Source: a virus | Reading direction: 5' to 3' (one strand) | Virus record (IMG/VR): IMGVR_UViG_3300044617_002031 | Coordinates: 1 to 62,493 of that record | Length of the DNA: 62,493 nucleotides | Shown here: piece by piece, positions 6,734 through 16,297 of the stretch | How positions within the stretch are numbered: the stretch's first letter is position 1 | Layout of the letters: each line of letters begins with the position of its first letter | Notes under the pieces: model-generated | Told to the model about the DNA's origin: nothing | Database searches by the model: none | The model's input: the letters and a program-made list of their open reading frames with translations, nothing else | Position numbers and translations under genes: made by a program

Positions 6734-9184
6734 CTATTTTCTCTTGATCTTGCTCTCTGCGTTCTTTATAGCAAGATCAAGATTATACTCCTTGATCGCC
6801 AAACTCTTTTTAAGTTTATTTTTCGTATAGGTCGCAAAACTCAAAGAAGATTCTTCTCCTTGATCGGATATGATATCTTCTATTTTTTTAAGATAATCCT
6901 TTATTGATTGTATTTCTTGTTTGTGATTGTCAATATTCTGTTTTCCCAATACTGAGTCTAAATCAACCTCTTTAATATTGTTTTTTAATAATACTTGAAT
7001 ATCTAATCCGAGATATCTTTCTCTGTATATATTCGCCAAAAAAGTATCTATACCTTCTTCATAATTCTTTCTTAGTTTTAAAAATAAAGATAACACTTCT
7101 TTGTCGGATTCTTGGTTTTTCATTAGTTCGTATTCCATTTCGTTTAAACCTATTTTTACCTGCTCTCTTTTTTTGTAAATATCAACAGATTCTCCGTCCA
7201 TTTTTTTAACTATTTCAATGTAATCATCGGAATTGATTTTCCTTTGTTTTTTAAAGAAATTCAATCCAACTTCTTTTAAGTCATCAAACGCTAGGTTGAA
7301 TTTTTTATAGATATATCCTGTACTCATTTCTTCTGTGATTTTTGTAAATTCATTGTATAATTTAAGATCTTTTGTTTCTACATTTTGATCACCCAATATT
7401 CTTGCTAACATCTTTTTTAAAAATGGATCTTCAAAATATTCCATGTGATCTGTAACAGTGTTTAAATACAAATTATTTCTTGGTCTAAGGAAGTTTAGGT
7501 AAACATCATTTTCGGAAAGTATATTCGTAAAATCTTGGGCGGATGTCATTCCAGCAAAAGGACTCGCAATGGTTATATTATTTTTTGTTTTCACTCCCAT
7601 TATTTTTAATATTTCACTGGCTTCTCTTGCTATTAATCCTCCGCCACAATACCCCATTAATGTCACTTCTTTTTCTGGATATTTTTTCTTTAAAGCAGCA
7701 ACTTGAACGGCAAGCGAAATAGCATCCTCGTTATGGAAGTTCTTCATGGTTGCTTTAAAATATTCCCTTCCGGCTTTACCTAGTGCTATCAATTCTGTAT
7801 CTTCTTTGGTTAAATCAGGTGCGAAAATTTTTCTATCGACAAAAGGAAAGAATACCGTCTTTTCAATTTCTTGGTCTTTGCTTCTATTTAATGTTAAAGC
7901 AATTAACTTGGACTGAGCTTTGTCTGTGTCTCCTGCCCCGCCAAGTGTAAATACAATATGATTGGATTCATCTAAATCTCTTAATACGTTGTTTTTTTTC
8001 AACTCTATTTTTTCAATTGCTTTACCACTAACAATATTTTCTCTCACATAATTATCAAAATTCGCAATAAAATCATCAACCCGTGATTCAGCTATTTTCG
8101 CAGATCTGTGAAATCCCAGTCTATAAATACCCCGAACATCCAAAGCTCCCGAAGTTGCTGCGGTTCCCACCAATAAATCAACTCCAATTCTTGCAATTGG
8201 ATTATCAACTTCCGCTTTATCCATTACCTTATTTGCTGCAAAACTCCAGAATTGTCCTACCGCAGCATTGGTTAAAATAATTGCTAAATTATCACCCATA
8301 AACATCCCTATCCCAATTTCCGGTGCTAAAGTTGCCCCCAAAAACATAGCAATGGGAATCGTCATTGCCGCAGCTTTTCCCATCACCTGAACGAACGGAG
8401 GTTTGTCGGGCATATTATTCAGGTCATCTAACATTTTGTTATAATCGTACCCAACTTTATTAAATGCCCGAAGCAAATCCTTCCCTAATTCCTTGGGATC
8501 TCCCCCTCGCAAATTCATTAAATCTTCAGCCAGTTCCTTGTAAGGGTCTGGCTTAATTGCGTTAGGTAGTTCGGGGTGAAGTTCTTCCCACATATCGGCA
8601 AGCCTATCCCTAGCTTCTTGAGCATCAACCCCAAACATCAAATCAAGAAGTTTGTCGGTAAATTCGGGATTTGTTTCAACCAATTTATCCAATCCTTTAG
8701 AAGCCAATTCAACTAATTCACTAGAAACCTCAAGTTTCTTCTCGGCAATATCAGTTTTAACGTCCTCAACCTTTTGCTCAACCGCTTTTTGAACATTTTC
8801 CTTAACCTGTTCAGGATTCTGTGCTTGCTCCCTAATCGCCAATAACTTATTGACAATTTCCCGCTTCAAATCCTGAGCTTCCTGATCAACATTCTGGGTT
8901 ACATTTTGAACCTGTTGTTGAATTTGCTGCGGTTGAGGAATAGAAACTTGAGGAACTTGTAATTGTGGCATTTGCATCCCTGGCTGTACAGGAACAGGCT
9001 GTTGCGGAACATCTACCGTTGTCCCTTTCTTGGCAAACTTCCCGGTCGCGTCCCGCATCACCTGTTTGGCTTCCGGCAACCAATCCGCCTCGTATTCCTT
9101 AATTCCGGCTTCTGCTGCAATTCGGACTCGCAGTAATTGAGCTTGGGCTTGTAATAATTCGCATAATCTAGCTGTGTCTGACAT
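6734..9184 (-). CDS. putative capsid-packed effector with alpha/beta-hydrolase domain
   Basis: 816 residues. Family N-terminus: MSDTARLCELLQAQ, RIAAE at 21-25, AGIKEYEADWL and RDATGKFAKKG. A Gln-rich linker and a long charged helical insert precede the hydrophobic region (about 267-350), which contains VMDKAEVDNPIARIGVDLLVG. The C-terminal domain starts near 395 with HIVFTLGGAGD, the first strand of an alpha/beta hydrolase. VTLMGYCGGGLIAREA puts a nucleophile elbow G-x-C-x-G at 511-515 with Cys513 in place of the usual Ser. DHMEYF downstream could give the His. Likely a lipase, esterase or thioesterase; the substrate is unknown. A charged coiled coil ends the protein. Leader AAGGATTAAAATCAATG, shared with the next upstream gene. 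Confidence 0.75.
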   Translation of the reverse strand: MSDTARLCELLQAQAQLLRVRIAAEAGIKEYEADWLPEAKQVMRDATGKFAKKGTTVDVPQQPVPVQPGMQMPQLQVPQVSIPQPQQIQQQVQNVTQNVDQEAQDLKREIVNKLLAIREQAQNPEQVKENVQKAVEQKVEDVKTDIAEKKLEVSSELVELASKGLDKLVETNPEFTDKLLDLMFGVDAQEARDRLADMWEELHPELPNAIKPDPYKELAEDLMNLRGGDPKELGKDLLRAFNKVGYDYNKMLDDLNNMPDKPPFVQVMGKAAAMTIPIAMFLGATLAPEIGIGMFMGDNLAIILTNAAVGQFWSFAANKVMDKAEVDNPIARIGVDLLVGTAATSGALDVRGIYRLGFHRSAKIAESRVDDFIANFDNYVRENIVSGKAIEKIELKKNNVLRDLDESNHIVFTLGGAGDTDKAQSKLIALTLNRSKDQEIEKTVFFPFVDRKIFAPDLTKEDTELIALGKAGREYFKATMKNFHNEDAISLAVQVAALKKKYPEKEVTLMGYCGGGLIAREASEILKIMGVKTKNNITIASPFAGMTSAQDFTNILSENDVYLNFLRPRNNLYLNTVTDHMEYFEDPFLKKMLARILGDQNVETKDLKLYNEFTKITEEMSTGYIYKKFNLAFDDLKEVGLNFFKKQRKINSDDYIEIVKKMDGESVDIYKKREQVKIGLNEMEYELMKNQESDKEVLSLFLKLRKNYEEGIDTFLANIYRERYLGLDIQVLLKNNIKEVDLDSVLGKQNIDNHKQEIQSIKDYLKKIEDIISDQGEESSLSFATYTKNKLKKSLAIKEYNLDLAIKNAESKIKRK

Positions 9185-9217
9185 TGATTTTAATCCTTGT
9201 TTTGGAAATACAAATTA

Positions 9218-10972
9218 TTATTTATGATTTTTCTTTTTCAAATCTTCCTTCATTTGTTTTTCTGTTTGTTTGAGTGACTTTAGAATTTCTTCTTGTTCTT
9301 TTTTCTCCTGAATTTCAAATTCTTTTTTGCGTATTCTGGATTTTTGAATGTTATCGGGCGTTACATCGTCAACATATTTAATCGTTTTAGAATCAATATC
9401 CAAATGATATCTATTCATTAACATTGCGGCTTCACGATAGGATTCTTCTATACCGTCAAAAATTTCCCCCCATCCTTTGCTGTAAAAATCAGAGAGACTT
9501 TGACTAACCTCGTCAAATATTTTATCTCTCTCACTGGTTATCTGTGACAATTCTTTTTTTTCTAAATCCTTTAAGTAATTCAACCCTTTTTTTCTTGACT
9601 TCATTTTCCCTAGTCTTTCTATAGACTCTTTTTTTGCCACCTCTCGTAAGCTAGTGTCCACATCATCCATACTTTTCTTGAATTTTTTAAACTGATCGCC
9701 ATGAGTTAGATTTTGTATGTGTTTTTCTTTTGCCTCTAGTTTTTTGTAAACTGAATTAATTTTTTCCACTACAGGATTAAATTCGGTTTTAGGATCACGT
9801 TCTATAGCTCTAATTACATTACGAAGTTCTTCTTTTGCTAAGGAAATGTGAGATATAGCCATCTGTCCAGTACCTTCGGTCAACTTATAATACAGAAGAC
9901 TCATTTTATTGGTATCAGAGGCAGCTTCAAATGTTTGCCCTATAACTGTTGATATCGACATAGGGCCTAACTTCTCTTGTTCTTTTAATACATCAGGATT
10001 AACGAAACGTAACCATCCATCTTTTACTTCTTCGACACTTACAGAAGCAAGATCCTTGGCTTTTTTAGCTCGAACAGTCTTGAATCCCATTACAGCCGTT
10101 CCGCCCGTTAAAGCACCAACAGCAAGCCCAATTCCCAGTCTAGCAACAGGATTATCAACTTCTAATTTATCCATTGCTTTATCCGCAGCAAATACCCCCG
10201 CTTCACCCGCAGCAAAGGCAATCAATGATTCCGTCAAAGAAAAAGCCGCACCTGCAAAAATCGCTTCTGGAATAATCGTAATACCGAGTCCTATAGCAAT
10301 TGGAACGGATGCAGCAATAACCTTCTGAGCAAGTGACTCAACTGACGCAGGTTCTTCTTTTTCATAAACTTCGGGACTACCTAAAGCATCTTCATAAGCC
10401 TTGTATTTAGCAACCTGTAGCTCCAAACGTTGTTGCAAATTATCACCAGGGGGAAGATTACCGTGCTTACGAATAGCCTGAGCCATTGCACCCCCGTCAT
10501 CCCCATATTCCTTAATTAAATCCTGATTAAATTTATTAATGTAGCTATCTAGTTTCTTAGTAAATTCAGGATTAACCTTTGCGGCTTCAGCTAATCGTTT
10601 AATTGCTTGCGCTCCGGTTTGACCCACTTCTAATCCCGCCCGTCTACGGAAATCCTTGTCTGTCAGCAATTTCTTCAGCATCTCAACAGAAACTTCACCC
10701 CCTTCCAATAACAGGGAAGTGACTTTTTTTGTATCTGAAATTGCTTGACCTACTTTTTCCTGCACCGTTGGGGGTTGCCCTGGTGTTGAGGTTTCTGATG
10801 TTGCTGATGAAGTCCCTTTCTTGGCAAACTTCCCACTTCCATCCCGAACTACGGTATCGGTATTCTTTAGCCAATCCGCCTTATATTCTTTCGTCCCTTC
10901 TGCTGCAATTCGGATTCGCAACAGTTGAGCATGGGCTTGTAGCAATTCACATAATCTAGCTGTGTCTGACAT
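9218..10972 (-). CDS. putative capsid-packed effector-family protein, unknown helical C-terminus
   Basis: 584 residues. Standard family N-terminus (RIAAE/GTKEYKADWL, RDGSGKFAKKG), helical region with YGDDGGAMAQAIRKHG, and a hydrophobic region at about 215-297 with AMDKLEVDNPVARLGIGLAVG. Residues 20 to about 200 are almost identical, also at DNA level, to the 13308 gene. The middle differs, and the two proteins converge again near the end (RYHLDIDSK-T/S-IKY). The C-terminal 280 residues are charged and helical with no recognised catalytic motif, so they may be an uncharacterised effector or a structural rod. It lies 33 bases upstream of the hydrolase member and shares its leader sequence. Confidence 0.7.
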   Translation of the reverse strand: MSDTARLCELLQAHAQLLRIRIAAEGTKEYKADWLKNTDTVVRDGSGKFAKKGTSSATSETSTPGQPPTVQEKVGQAISDTKKVTSLLLEGGEVSVEMLKKLLTDKDFRRRAGLEVGQTGAQAIKRLAEAAKVNPEFTKKLDSYINKFNQDLIKEYGDDGGAMAQAIRKHGNLPPGDNLQQRLELQVAKYKAYEDALGSPEVYEKEEPASVESLAQKVIAASVPIAIGLGITIIPEAIFAGAAFSLTESLIAFAAGEAGVFAADKAMDKLEVDNPVARLGIGLAVGALTGGTAVMGFKTVRAKKAKDLASVSVEEVKDGWLRFVNPDVLKEQEKLGPMSISTVIGQTFEAASDTNKMSLLYYKLTEGTGQMAISHISLAKEELRNVIRAIERDPKTEFNPVVEKINSVYKKLEAKEKHIQNLTHGDQFKKFKKSMDDVDTSLREVAKKESIERLGKMKSRKKGLNYLKDLEKKELSQITSERDKIFDEVSQSLSDFYSKGWGEIFDGIEESYREAAMLMNRYHLDIDSKTIKYVDDVTPDNIQKSRIRKKEFEIQEKKEQEEILKSLKQTEKQMKEDLKKKNHK

Positions 10973-10976
10973 TTGT

Positions 10977-13304
10977 TTAAACCTTTGTTTTGGAAATAAA
11001 ATTTAACTTGCTTTGTTCAGTCGAGATTCGCTGAACATTACCCTCCTCCTTAACCATCTTCTCCTCAGATTGGGAGAGGATTTTTTTATAGTTATTGGGT
11101 AACTCGACCTCAGACCGAAACACCATAACTTTACTAACAAAATCAAATTGGTTTTCTGCCCCGATCGCACTCCTAATCTTCGGCATCAACCATCCCAACT
11201 TATCCCTCAATTGAGGATACTTAACTTGATAAGGTTTAGGCGCAACATCAATCACCGTCCCAAAAGCCCGATTCTGAACACAGGTTTTACCCCGATTCAA
11301 AATAATAATTGTATTGTCTTGGGGAACCGCGATCGCATCATAACCCAACAAACTAGCCAACCGACCCGGATCTTCCAACACTAACTTAATATCTTTAGGA
11401 ATATCTTTTTCCTTAAAGTGCTTCATCAACGACTCATGGTAAGTCGTCAACTTCTCAAGAGTAATATTTTTAGCATCCTGAGCTAAACTCATTCGCATCA
11501 CACAAGACCCTAAAAACACTCGGTCTACCGCTAAAAAGATGCTTCTCTCTTTGTAGTAATTGATAGATGCTCCCGCCGATGCAGCAACTTCCGGTTTCCC
11601 TTTCCCTACTACCCCATAACAACCATTCCCAAATATTCCAGCATCCGTAATAAAGAAGCCATTTTTATATTGTTCAAACAATTCAATTCCCGTATATTCG
11701 GTTTGACTCCGTTTTCTGGGATTGAACCAATTCTTAAACCCTTTTAATATTTCAGTTTCCTTAGACTTTATCCTTTGATCTAATTCTTCCTGAGAAACAA
11801 TCGTTGGCAACTCATTGAGTCCCATGATCCGATTCATGGCATCCTGCAAGTAATCACTCTGCTTGAAAAACTTAGAGTCAACGTTTTCATCTTCCTTGGA
11901 TAGAAGTTGGGAAAATTCGTTAATCTCTTTGCTGAATTTTAATAATTTATTCTGGTCTAACTTTTCAAAGAAAGGAACAATTTTATCTTTTTCTGGATTA
12001 AAGGACTTAAATTGATCTAATAAATCTTTGTATTTTTTAGCGACATCCTTAGCAAACAAATTCAGGGTTTCATTTAATCCGAATACCTGTGACTTGTATT
12101 CATCAATTTTCTCGTAAATCTCCAATTCCAAATCACTCAAAAATTCCTCGAACTGCTTAACTTGCTTCTCCTGACGGGATACCTGTTGGTTAACCCGCTC
12201 CCGCATCTTTTGGTTAGCTTGAGCGATCGCAATTCTTTTCTCTGTCTCCTCAGATTCCTTCTGATCCTGTTCAGTAATAATCCGTTGAGCTTCCTTTTTT
12301 AAGTCCTCATGGGATTGTTTGGCTACCTTTTTGGCATTGGCGGGAACAGGAATGGGGGCTTCTACCTGAGTGAGACTGGAAATATCATTACGAATTTGAC
12401 CAAATAAGGAAGGGTCTAACCCTAGTATTTTCCCCATCTTTTGATCGGACAAAGTTTTATCTTTATCGGTAAAATCCTTACTCAATTTGACATTGCCAAC
12501 ATGGGCAACAATTCCCCCCGCCAGAAATCCCACCACTAATTTAGAAGCATCCCGTACTGTTGGGTCTGATACCTGCACTACTTCACTGGACTCATGTTCG
12601 AGGGTATCAACTGCTTCCGCAATTACAGACGAGTCCACAATCCCATCCCACCGAACCCCCTTTTCATAAATCAAGGGAATTAGGGTTTCGGGGGGAAGTG
12701 CGATCGCTAATCCAACACCAACAGGAACAGCAGAAGCCATTGTTTGACCAAGTAGCCGTTGCTTGTTTTCATAAAATTCAGATTGTTGAATTGCTTGGCA
12801 ATAGGCGTAATAACGTGCGATCGCAAATTCAAGTTTTTGGTCTAACGGTGCGGTAGTAGGTAATACGACAACTCCCTTACGAATAGCTTGAGCAATAGGA
12901 TTAGTAGTATCCCCGTATTGGTCAGACAATTCCTTAGTTTCTATATCCAACCAATCATCAAACGCTTGAGTTAGCTCAGGGTTATCGCCTACCGACAACA
13001 TAACCCGTTTGATTAATTTCGCCATCGGTTGATTTTCTTCTAATTTGCAGCGATCGCAGAACATCGGGTCAGCAACCAATTTCCGCAACGATTCAGTAGT
13101 AATTTCTTCCCCTTGTTGAATCAGGGTATCGAAATCGTTAACCTGTTGCATCTGGGCTTGTTGCTGTTGTTGTATCTGCGCTTGCTGCGGGTCAACAGGT
13201 GGCATTCCTGGTTGTGGGGGTGCGGGGGGTGGTGGCATCATCGCGTTCGCCAGTATTAACAGGTGCGATTGGAATTTAGCGATTAATAGGAGTTGTTCGT
13301 TCAT
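10977..13304 (-). CDS. putative capsid-packed effector with ADP-ribosyltransferase-like domain
   Basis: 775 residues. The N-terminus (MNEQLLLIAKFQSH) is a divergent helix without the KEY-x-ADW module, followed by a Pro/Gln-rich linker. The family core is present: QYGDTTNPIAQAIR at about 130-145 and a hydrophobic region at 188-268 ending in VGFLAGGIVAH. A charged coiled coil spans about 330-480. The C-terminal part has the build of a PARP-like ADP-ribosyltransferase: GIFGNGCYGVVG near residue 560, a Tyr-Tyr pair (SINYYKERS), and LASLLGYDAIAV followed by IIILNRGKTCVQN near 640-670. That last segment is typical of transferase domains at the ends of phage head proteins. Catalytic residues cannot be assigned with certainty. 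It sits between two other family members, 3-4 bases from each. Confidence 0.7.
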   Translation of the reverse strand: MNEQLLLIAKFQSHLLILANAMMPPPPAPPQPGMPPVDPQQAQIQQQQQAQMQQVNDFDTLIQQGEEITTESLRKLVADPMFCDRCKLEENQPMAKLIKRVMLSVGDNPELTQAFDDWLDIETKELSDQYGDTTNPIAQAIRKGVVVLPTTAPLDQKLEFAIARYYAYCQAIQQSEFYENKQRLLGQTMASAVPVGVGLAIALPPETLIPLIYEKGVRWDGIVDSSVIAEAVDTLEHESSEVVQVSDPTVRDASKLVVGFLAGGIVAHVGNVKLSKDFTDKDKTLSDQKMGKILGLDPSLFGQIRNDISSLTQVEAPIPVPANAKKVAKQSHEDLKKEAQRIITEQDQKESEETEKRIAIAQANQKMRERVNQQVSRQEKQVKQFEEFLSDLELEIYEKIDEYKSQVFGLNETLNLFAKDVAKKYKDLLDQFKSFNPEKDKIVPFFEKLDQNKLLKFSKEINEFSQLLSKEDENVDSKFFKQSDYLQDAMNRIMGLNELPTIVSQEELDQRIKSKETEILKGFKNWFNPRKRSQTEYTGIELFEQYKNGFFITDAGIFGNGCYGVVGKGKPEVAASAGASINYYKERSIFLAVDRVFLGSCVMRMSLAQDAKNITLEKLTTYHESLMKHFKEKDIPKDIKLVLEDPGRLASLLGYDAIAVPQDNTIIILNRGKTCVQNRAFGTVIDVAPKPYQVKYPQLRDKLGWLMPKIRSAIGAENQFDFVSKVMVFRSEVELPNNYKKILSQSEEKMVKEEGNVQRISTEQSKLNFISKTKV

Positions 13305-13307
13305 AAT

Positions 13308-14903
13308 TTAAAGTCCCAAGGTTTTATTAAATGCTTCATTAAGTTGTTCGTTAAATTGCTGATTTCGTTTTGTGCGTTCTAACCCCACAACTTCATCGCT
13401 ATATTTTATAGATTTAGAGTCAATATCTAAGTGATATCTATTTAAAGTCATTGCTGATTCACGGTAAGTATCTTCTAATTCTTTATATAAATCACCCCAT
13501 CCTTTATAATATTCTGATATTTCACTTTTTGCTTTCTTCGCAAACTCATTATCTATTTCTCCCAAAGAAATAGCTTTATTTAATTTTTCTAAATCTTTTG
13601 TATCTGAACTCCAACTATTAAATGCGTCAATCCAATCATCGTTAGTTTTTTTAGCTCCCTGATAAAGATCGGTTGTAATATTAGTTAGCCTATCTTTTTT
13701 TTCGGTTAGTTTTTTTATAGTTGCTTCAATTTTGGGTGCAGCAGAGCTAAAGCGGAGAGAATATTCACCCGGATTCTTTGATAAAGTTTTGATTTCATTA
13801 AGATTGGATTCTAATCCCTTTATCGTATTCTCAATATCTTCTATTTGCCTGGAATAAGCTGCCATACCATTCTCTATCTCGTAAGATAATTTTCTGGCGC
13901 TATGTATGCTTTTTCTGTCAAGGTTGTAAAAATCACTATCTATATCCACAAAAGCCTTGAAAAACTTAGTATTTTCGGTGGCAATATCTTTAGCTTTTTT
14001 AATCCGTTTAAATTGAAAAATTGCAGCAGGAGTTCCCCCCGCCAAAGCTCCTACAGCGAGACTTATACCCAATTTAGCCATAGGATCGATATCTAATTTG
14101 TCTACCGCTTTACTAGCAGCCCAACTAGCAGCTTCACCCGTAGCAGCAGCAATTAGGCATTCTGTCAAAGAAAACGCTGCACCTGCAAAAATTATTTCCG
14201 GTGCGATCGCAGCACCAATACTAATAGCTAAAGGAATAGCCGCAGATATAAGTTGTTGTTGTACTGACTGAACGGGTTTAGGATCTTCCTTTTCGTAAAC
14301 TTCAGGACTTTCTAGGGCATCTTCTAAAGCCTTGTATTTAGCGACATGAAGTTCCAATCTTTCTTTGAGATCCTTACCAGGGGGAAGATTACCGTGCTTA
14401 CGAATAGCCTGAGCCATTGCGCCCCCGTCATCCCCATATTCCTTAATTAAATCCTGATTAAATTTATTAATATAACTATCTAATTTTTTAGTAAATTCAG
14501 GATTAACTTTTGCGGCTTCAGCTAATCGTTTAATTGCTTGCGCTCCGGTTTGACCCACTTCTAATCCCGCCCGTCTACGGAAATCCTTGTCTGTCAGCAA
14601 TTTCTTCAGCATCTCAACAGAAACTTCACCCCCTTCCAATAACAGGGAAGTGACTTTTTTTGTATCTGAAATTGCTTGACCTACTTTTTCCTGCACCGTT
14701 GGGGGTTGCCCTGGTGTTGGGGTTTCTGATGTTGCTGATGAAGTCCCTTTCTTGGCAAACTTCCCACTCCCATCCCGAACTACGGTATCGGTATTCTTTA
14801 GCCAATCCGCCTTATATTCTTTCGTCCCTTCTGCTGCAATTCGGACTCGCAGTAATTGAGCTTGGGCTTGTAATAATTCACATAATCTGGCTGTATCTGA
14901 CAT
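13308..14903 (-). CDS. putative capsid-packed effector-family protein, unknown helical C-terminus
   Basis: 531 residues. N-terminus RIAAE/GTKEYKADWL and RDGSGKFAKKG, then the same stem as the 9218 protein with only scattered changes up to about residue 200. Hydrophobic region about 211-300 (KAVDKLDIDPMAKLGISLAVG). The middle (about 310-470) is unrelated to the 9218 protein, but the last 60 residues (YYKGWGDLY, RYHLDIDSKSIKY) match it. Mostly helical; no catalytic motif seen. GGAG lies 9 bases before the ATG, and the start region overlaps the end of the upstream gene's spacing, consistent with one operon running from 15817 to 6734. Confidence 0.7.
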   Translation of the reverse strand: MSDTARLCELLQAQAQLLRVRIAAEGTKEYKADWLKNTDTVVRDGSGKFAKKGTSSATSETPTPGQPPTVQEKVGQAISDTKKVTSLLLEGGEVSVEMLKKLLTDKDFRRRAGLEVGQTGAQAIKRLAEAAKVNPEFTKKLDSYINKFNQDLIKEYGDDGGAMAQAIRKHGNLPPGKDLKERLELHVAKYKALEDALESPEVYEKEDPKPVQSVQQQLISAAIPLAISIGAAIAPEIIFAGAAFSLTECLIAAATGEAASWAASKAVDKLDIDPMAKLGISLAVGALAGGTPAAIFQFKRIKKAKDIATENTKFFKAFVDIDSDFYNLDRKSIHSARKLSYEIENGMAAYSRQIEDIENTIKGLESNLNEIKTLSKNPGEYSLRFSSAAPKIEATIKKLTEKKDRLTNITTDLYQGAKKTNDDWIDAFNSWSSDTKDLEKLNKAISLGEIDNEFAKKAKSEISEYYKGWGDLYKELEDTYRESAMTLNRYHLDIDSKSIKYSDEVVGLERTKRNQQFNEQLNEAFNKTLGL

Positions 14904-14905
14904 TT

Positions 14906-15817
14906 TTATACTCCATGATTGATTCGAGAAATTTCTTTTAACATTTCCTGTATAGTTTTTACCGAGTCATTCCACGCTGCGGTGATTAGTTGTTGTTTTT
15001 GGAGTTGATTTGGAGTTAGAGTTGTTTTTAATTCATCGGCTAACGATAAATACATTTTATCAAACTCTCGAATAACATCATCTAGCTCAGCTTTAGACAG
15101 TTTGTTTAAATCAGAAGGCAACTGCTGAACGAGATGTCCAAAACTATCGGAAAACATTTTGTTGTATTTCAGCGCAGGAACCGCAACTTCCTCAACAACC
15201 CCACTGCTATATCGAGCATAAACAACAGTTTTTGCTAAATTTGCTGATATAGCTGCGATCGCAATTTCCGACAACAAATAAGTTAACAATGCCCAAAACA
15301 GAAATTCTGCAACCTCACCCGGATGGGATTTAACGTAATCCGTTGCAACCTTAGCGGTATTAGCAATATTTCCAACTGGATCTTTAATAAAATCAGTAAA
15401 CAGGTTAACCATGTCATCAGTGAACTTTCCGCTATCTGGGCCAAATACCTTACGGATCATATCCCCTAACGCGGTCTTTTTGGGTTCAACCTGTAACCAA
15501 AATTGATTGTTGAGTTTCTTCTTTTCTGTTGGGGTTAAATTATCAACCCAGGATTGAATTGTCGCAAAAGCATTAGTAGTAATTGATTGTCGAGGAGTTG
15601 ATTCAGTAGGAGTTTCCGCCCCTTTTTTAGCAAACTTCCCCGTCGCATCCCTCATCACCTTTTTGGCTTCCGACAACCAATCTGCTTCGTACTCTTTTAC
15701 CCCTGATTCCGCAAGAATTTGAATCCTCAATATTTGGGATTGCGCTTGCATGATTCGACATAAATAGGGAAGGTTTGTAGGCATATTAAAATTACTAACG
15801 CCAGGTTTCCCTGGCAT
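14906..15817 (-). CDS. short member of the capsid-packed effector family
   Basis: 303 residues from ATG 15817. An in-frame ATG at 15784 aligns better with the family N-terminus and would remove 11 residues. The targeting-like segment is intact: LCRIMQAQSQ, QILAE, SGVKEYEADWL, RDATGKFAKKG. The rest is short: a helical stretch, one clear hydrophobic segment (FLFWALLTYLLSEIAIAAIS, about 168-187), then a helical tail (KAELDDVIREFDKMYLSL). It lacks the MDKxE signature and any effector domain. It may be a chaperone or pore component, or a degenerate member. A small inverted repeat (CCAGGGAAACCTGG) overlaps the first possible start. Confidence 0.65.
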   Translation of the reverse strand: MPGKPGVSNFNMPTNLPYLCRIMQAQSQILRIQILAESGVKEYEADWLSEAKKVMRDATGKFAKKGAETPTESTPRQSITTNAFATIQSWVDNLTPTEKKKLNNQFWLQVEPKKTALGDMIRKVFGPDSGKFTDDMVNLFTDFIKDPVGNIANTAKVATDYVKSHPGEVAEFLFWALLTYLLSEIAIAAISANLAKTVVYARYSSGVVEEVAVPALKYNKMFSDSFGHLVQQLPSDLNKLSKAELDDVIREFDKMYLSLADELKTTLTPNQLQKQQLITAAWNDSVKTIQEMLKEISRINHGV

Positions 15818-15823
15818 TAGATT

Positions 15824-16288
15824 TTACTTTCCCGTCCACTTAATCAATGCTTCCAGTTGCTTATCACTCAACGATCTTTGAACAACAGACCAATCAAGAG
15901 GGCGCATCGCCTTTAATTCTTCAGCTAATTTAATTGGAATTAACCGAATTTGATTGTTGATTTCCTTGGGTTCAGAATCATTCAGCAACTTTAAAATAAT
16001 CTCTTGCTGTTCTGGTGTCGCAGTTAATATGCTTAAAGCAGGTTCCAATTCCAGAACATTTCCAGAGACAACCGCTTTACGTTCTACAACTGGATTCTCA
16101 GCTTGAGGAACATTGGGACTGTAGTATTCACAATAACCATTTGAAATCAACCAATCTGCAACGGATTGAGAATTAACAACGAGCATTCCAGTAACTCGCT
16201 GTACCCAACCGTAGTTCGGGATATAAACAGTAGTCTCATCAGAATTTCTCCATCGATCCGTGATGGATAAACCAAGAGTTTTAGGCAT
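15824..16288 (-). CDS. small head-locus protein with YGWVQR motif
   Basis: 154 residues. The N-terminal 50 residues (RWRNSDETTVYIPNYGWVQR, WLISNGYCEYY) are homologous to the 55-residue protein encoded just upstream, so the pair arose by duplication. The C-terminal 100 residues are extra: PEQQEIILKLLN, then RPLDWSVVQRSLSDKQLEALIKW, a helical end. No known family. Immediately downstream of the major capsid gene, which suggests a head-completion, decoration or vertex protein. It ends 6 bases before the effector-family operon. Confidence 0.65.
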   Translation of the reverse strand: MPKTLGLSITDRWRNSDETTVYIPNYGWVQRVTGMLVVNSQSVADWLISNGYCEYYSPNVPQAENPVVERKAVVSGNVLELEPALSILTATPEQQEIILKLLNDSEPKEINNQIRLIPIKLAEELKAMRPLDWSVVQRSLSDKQLEALIKWTGK

Positions 16289-16297
16289 TTTTTTAAC

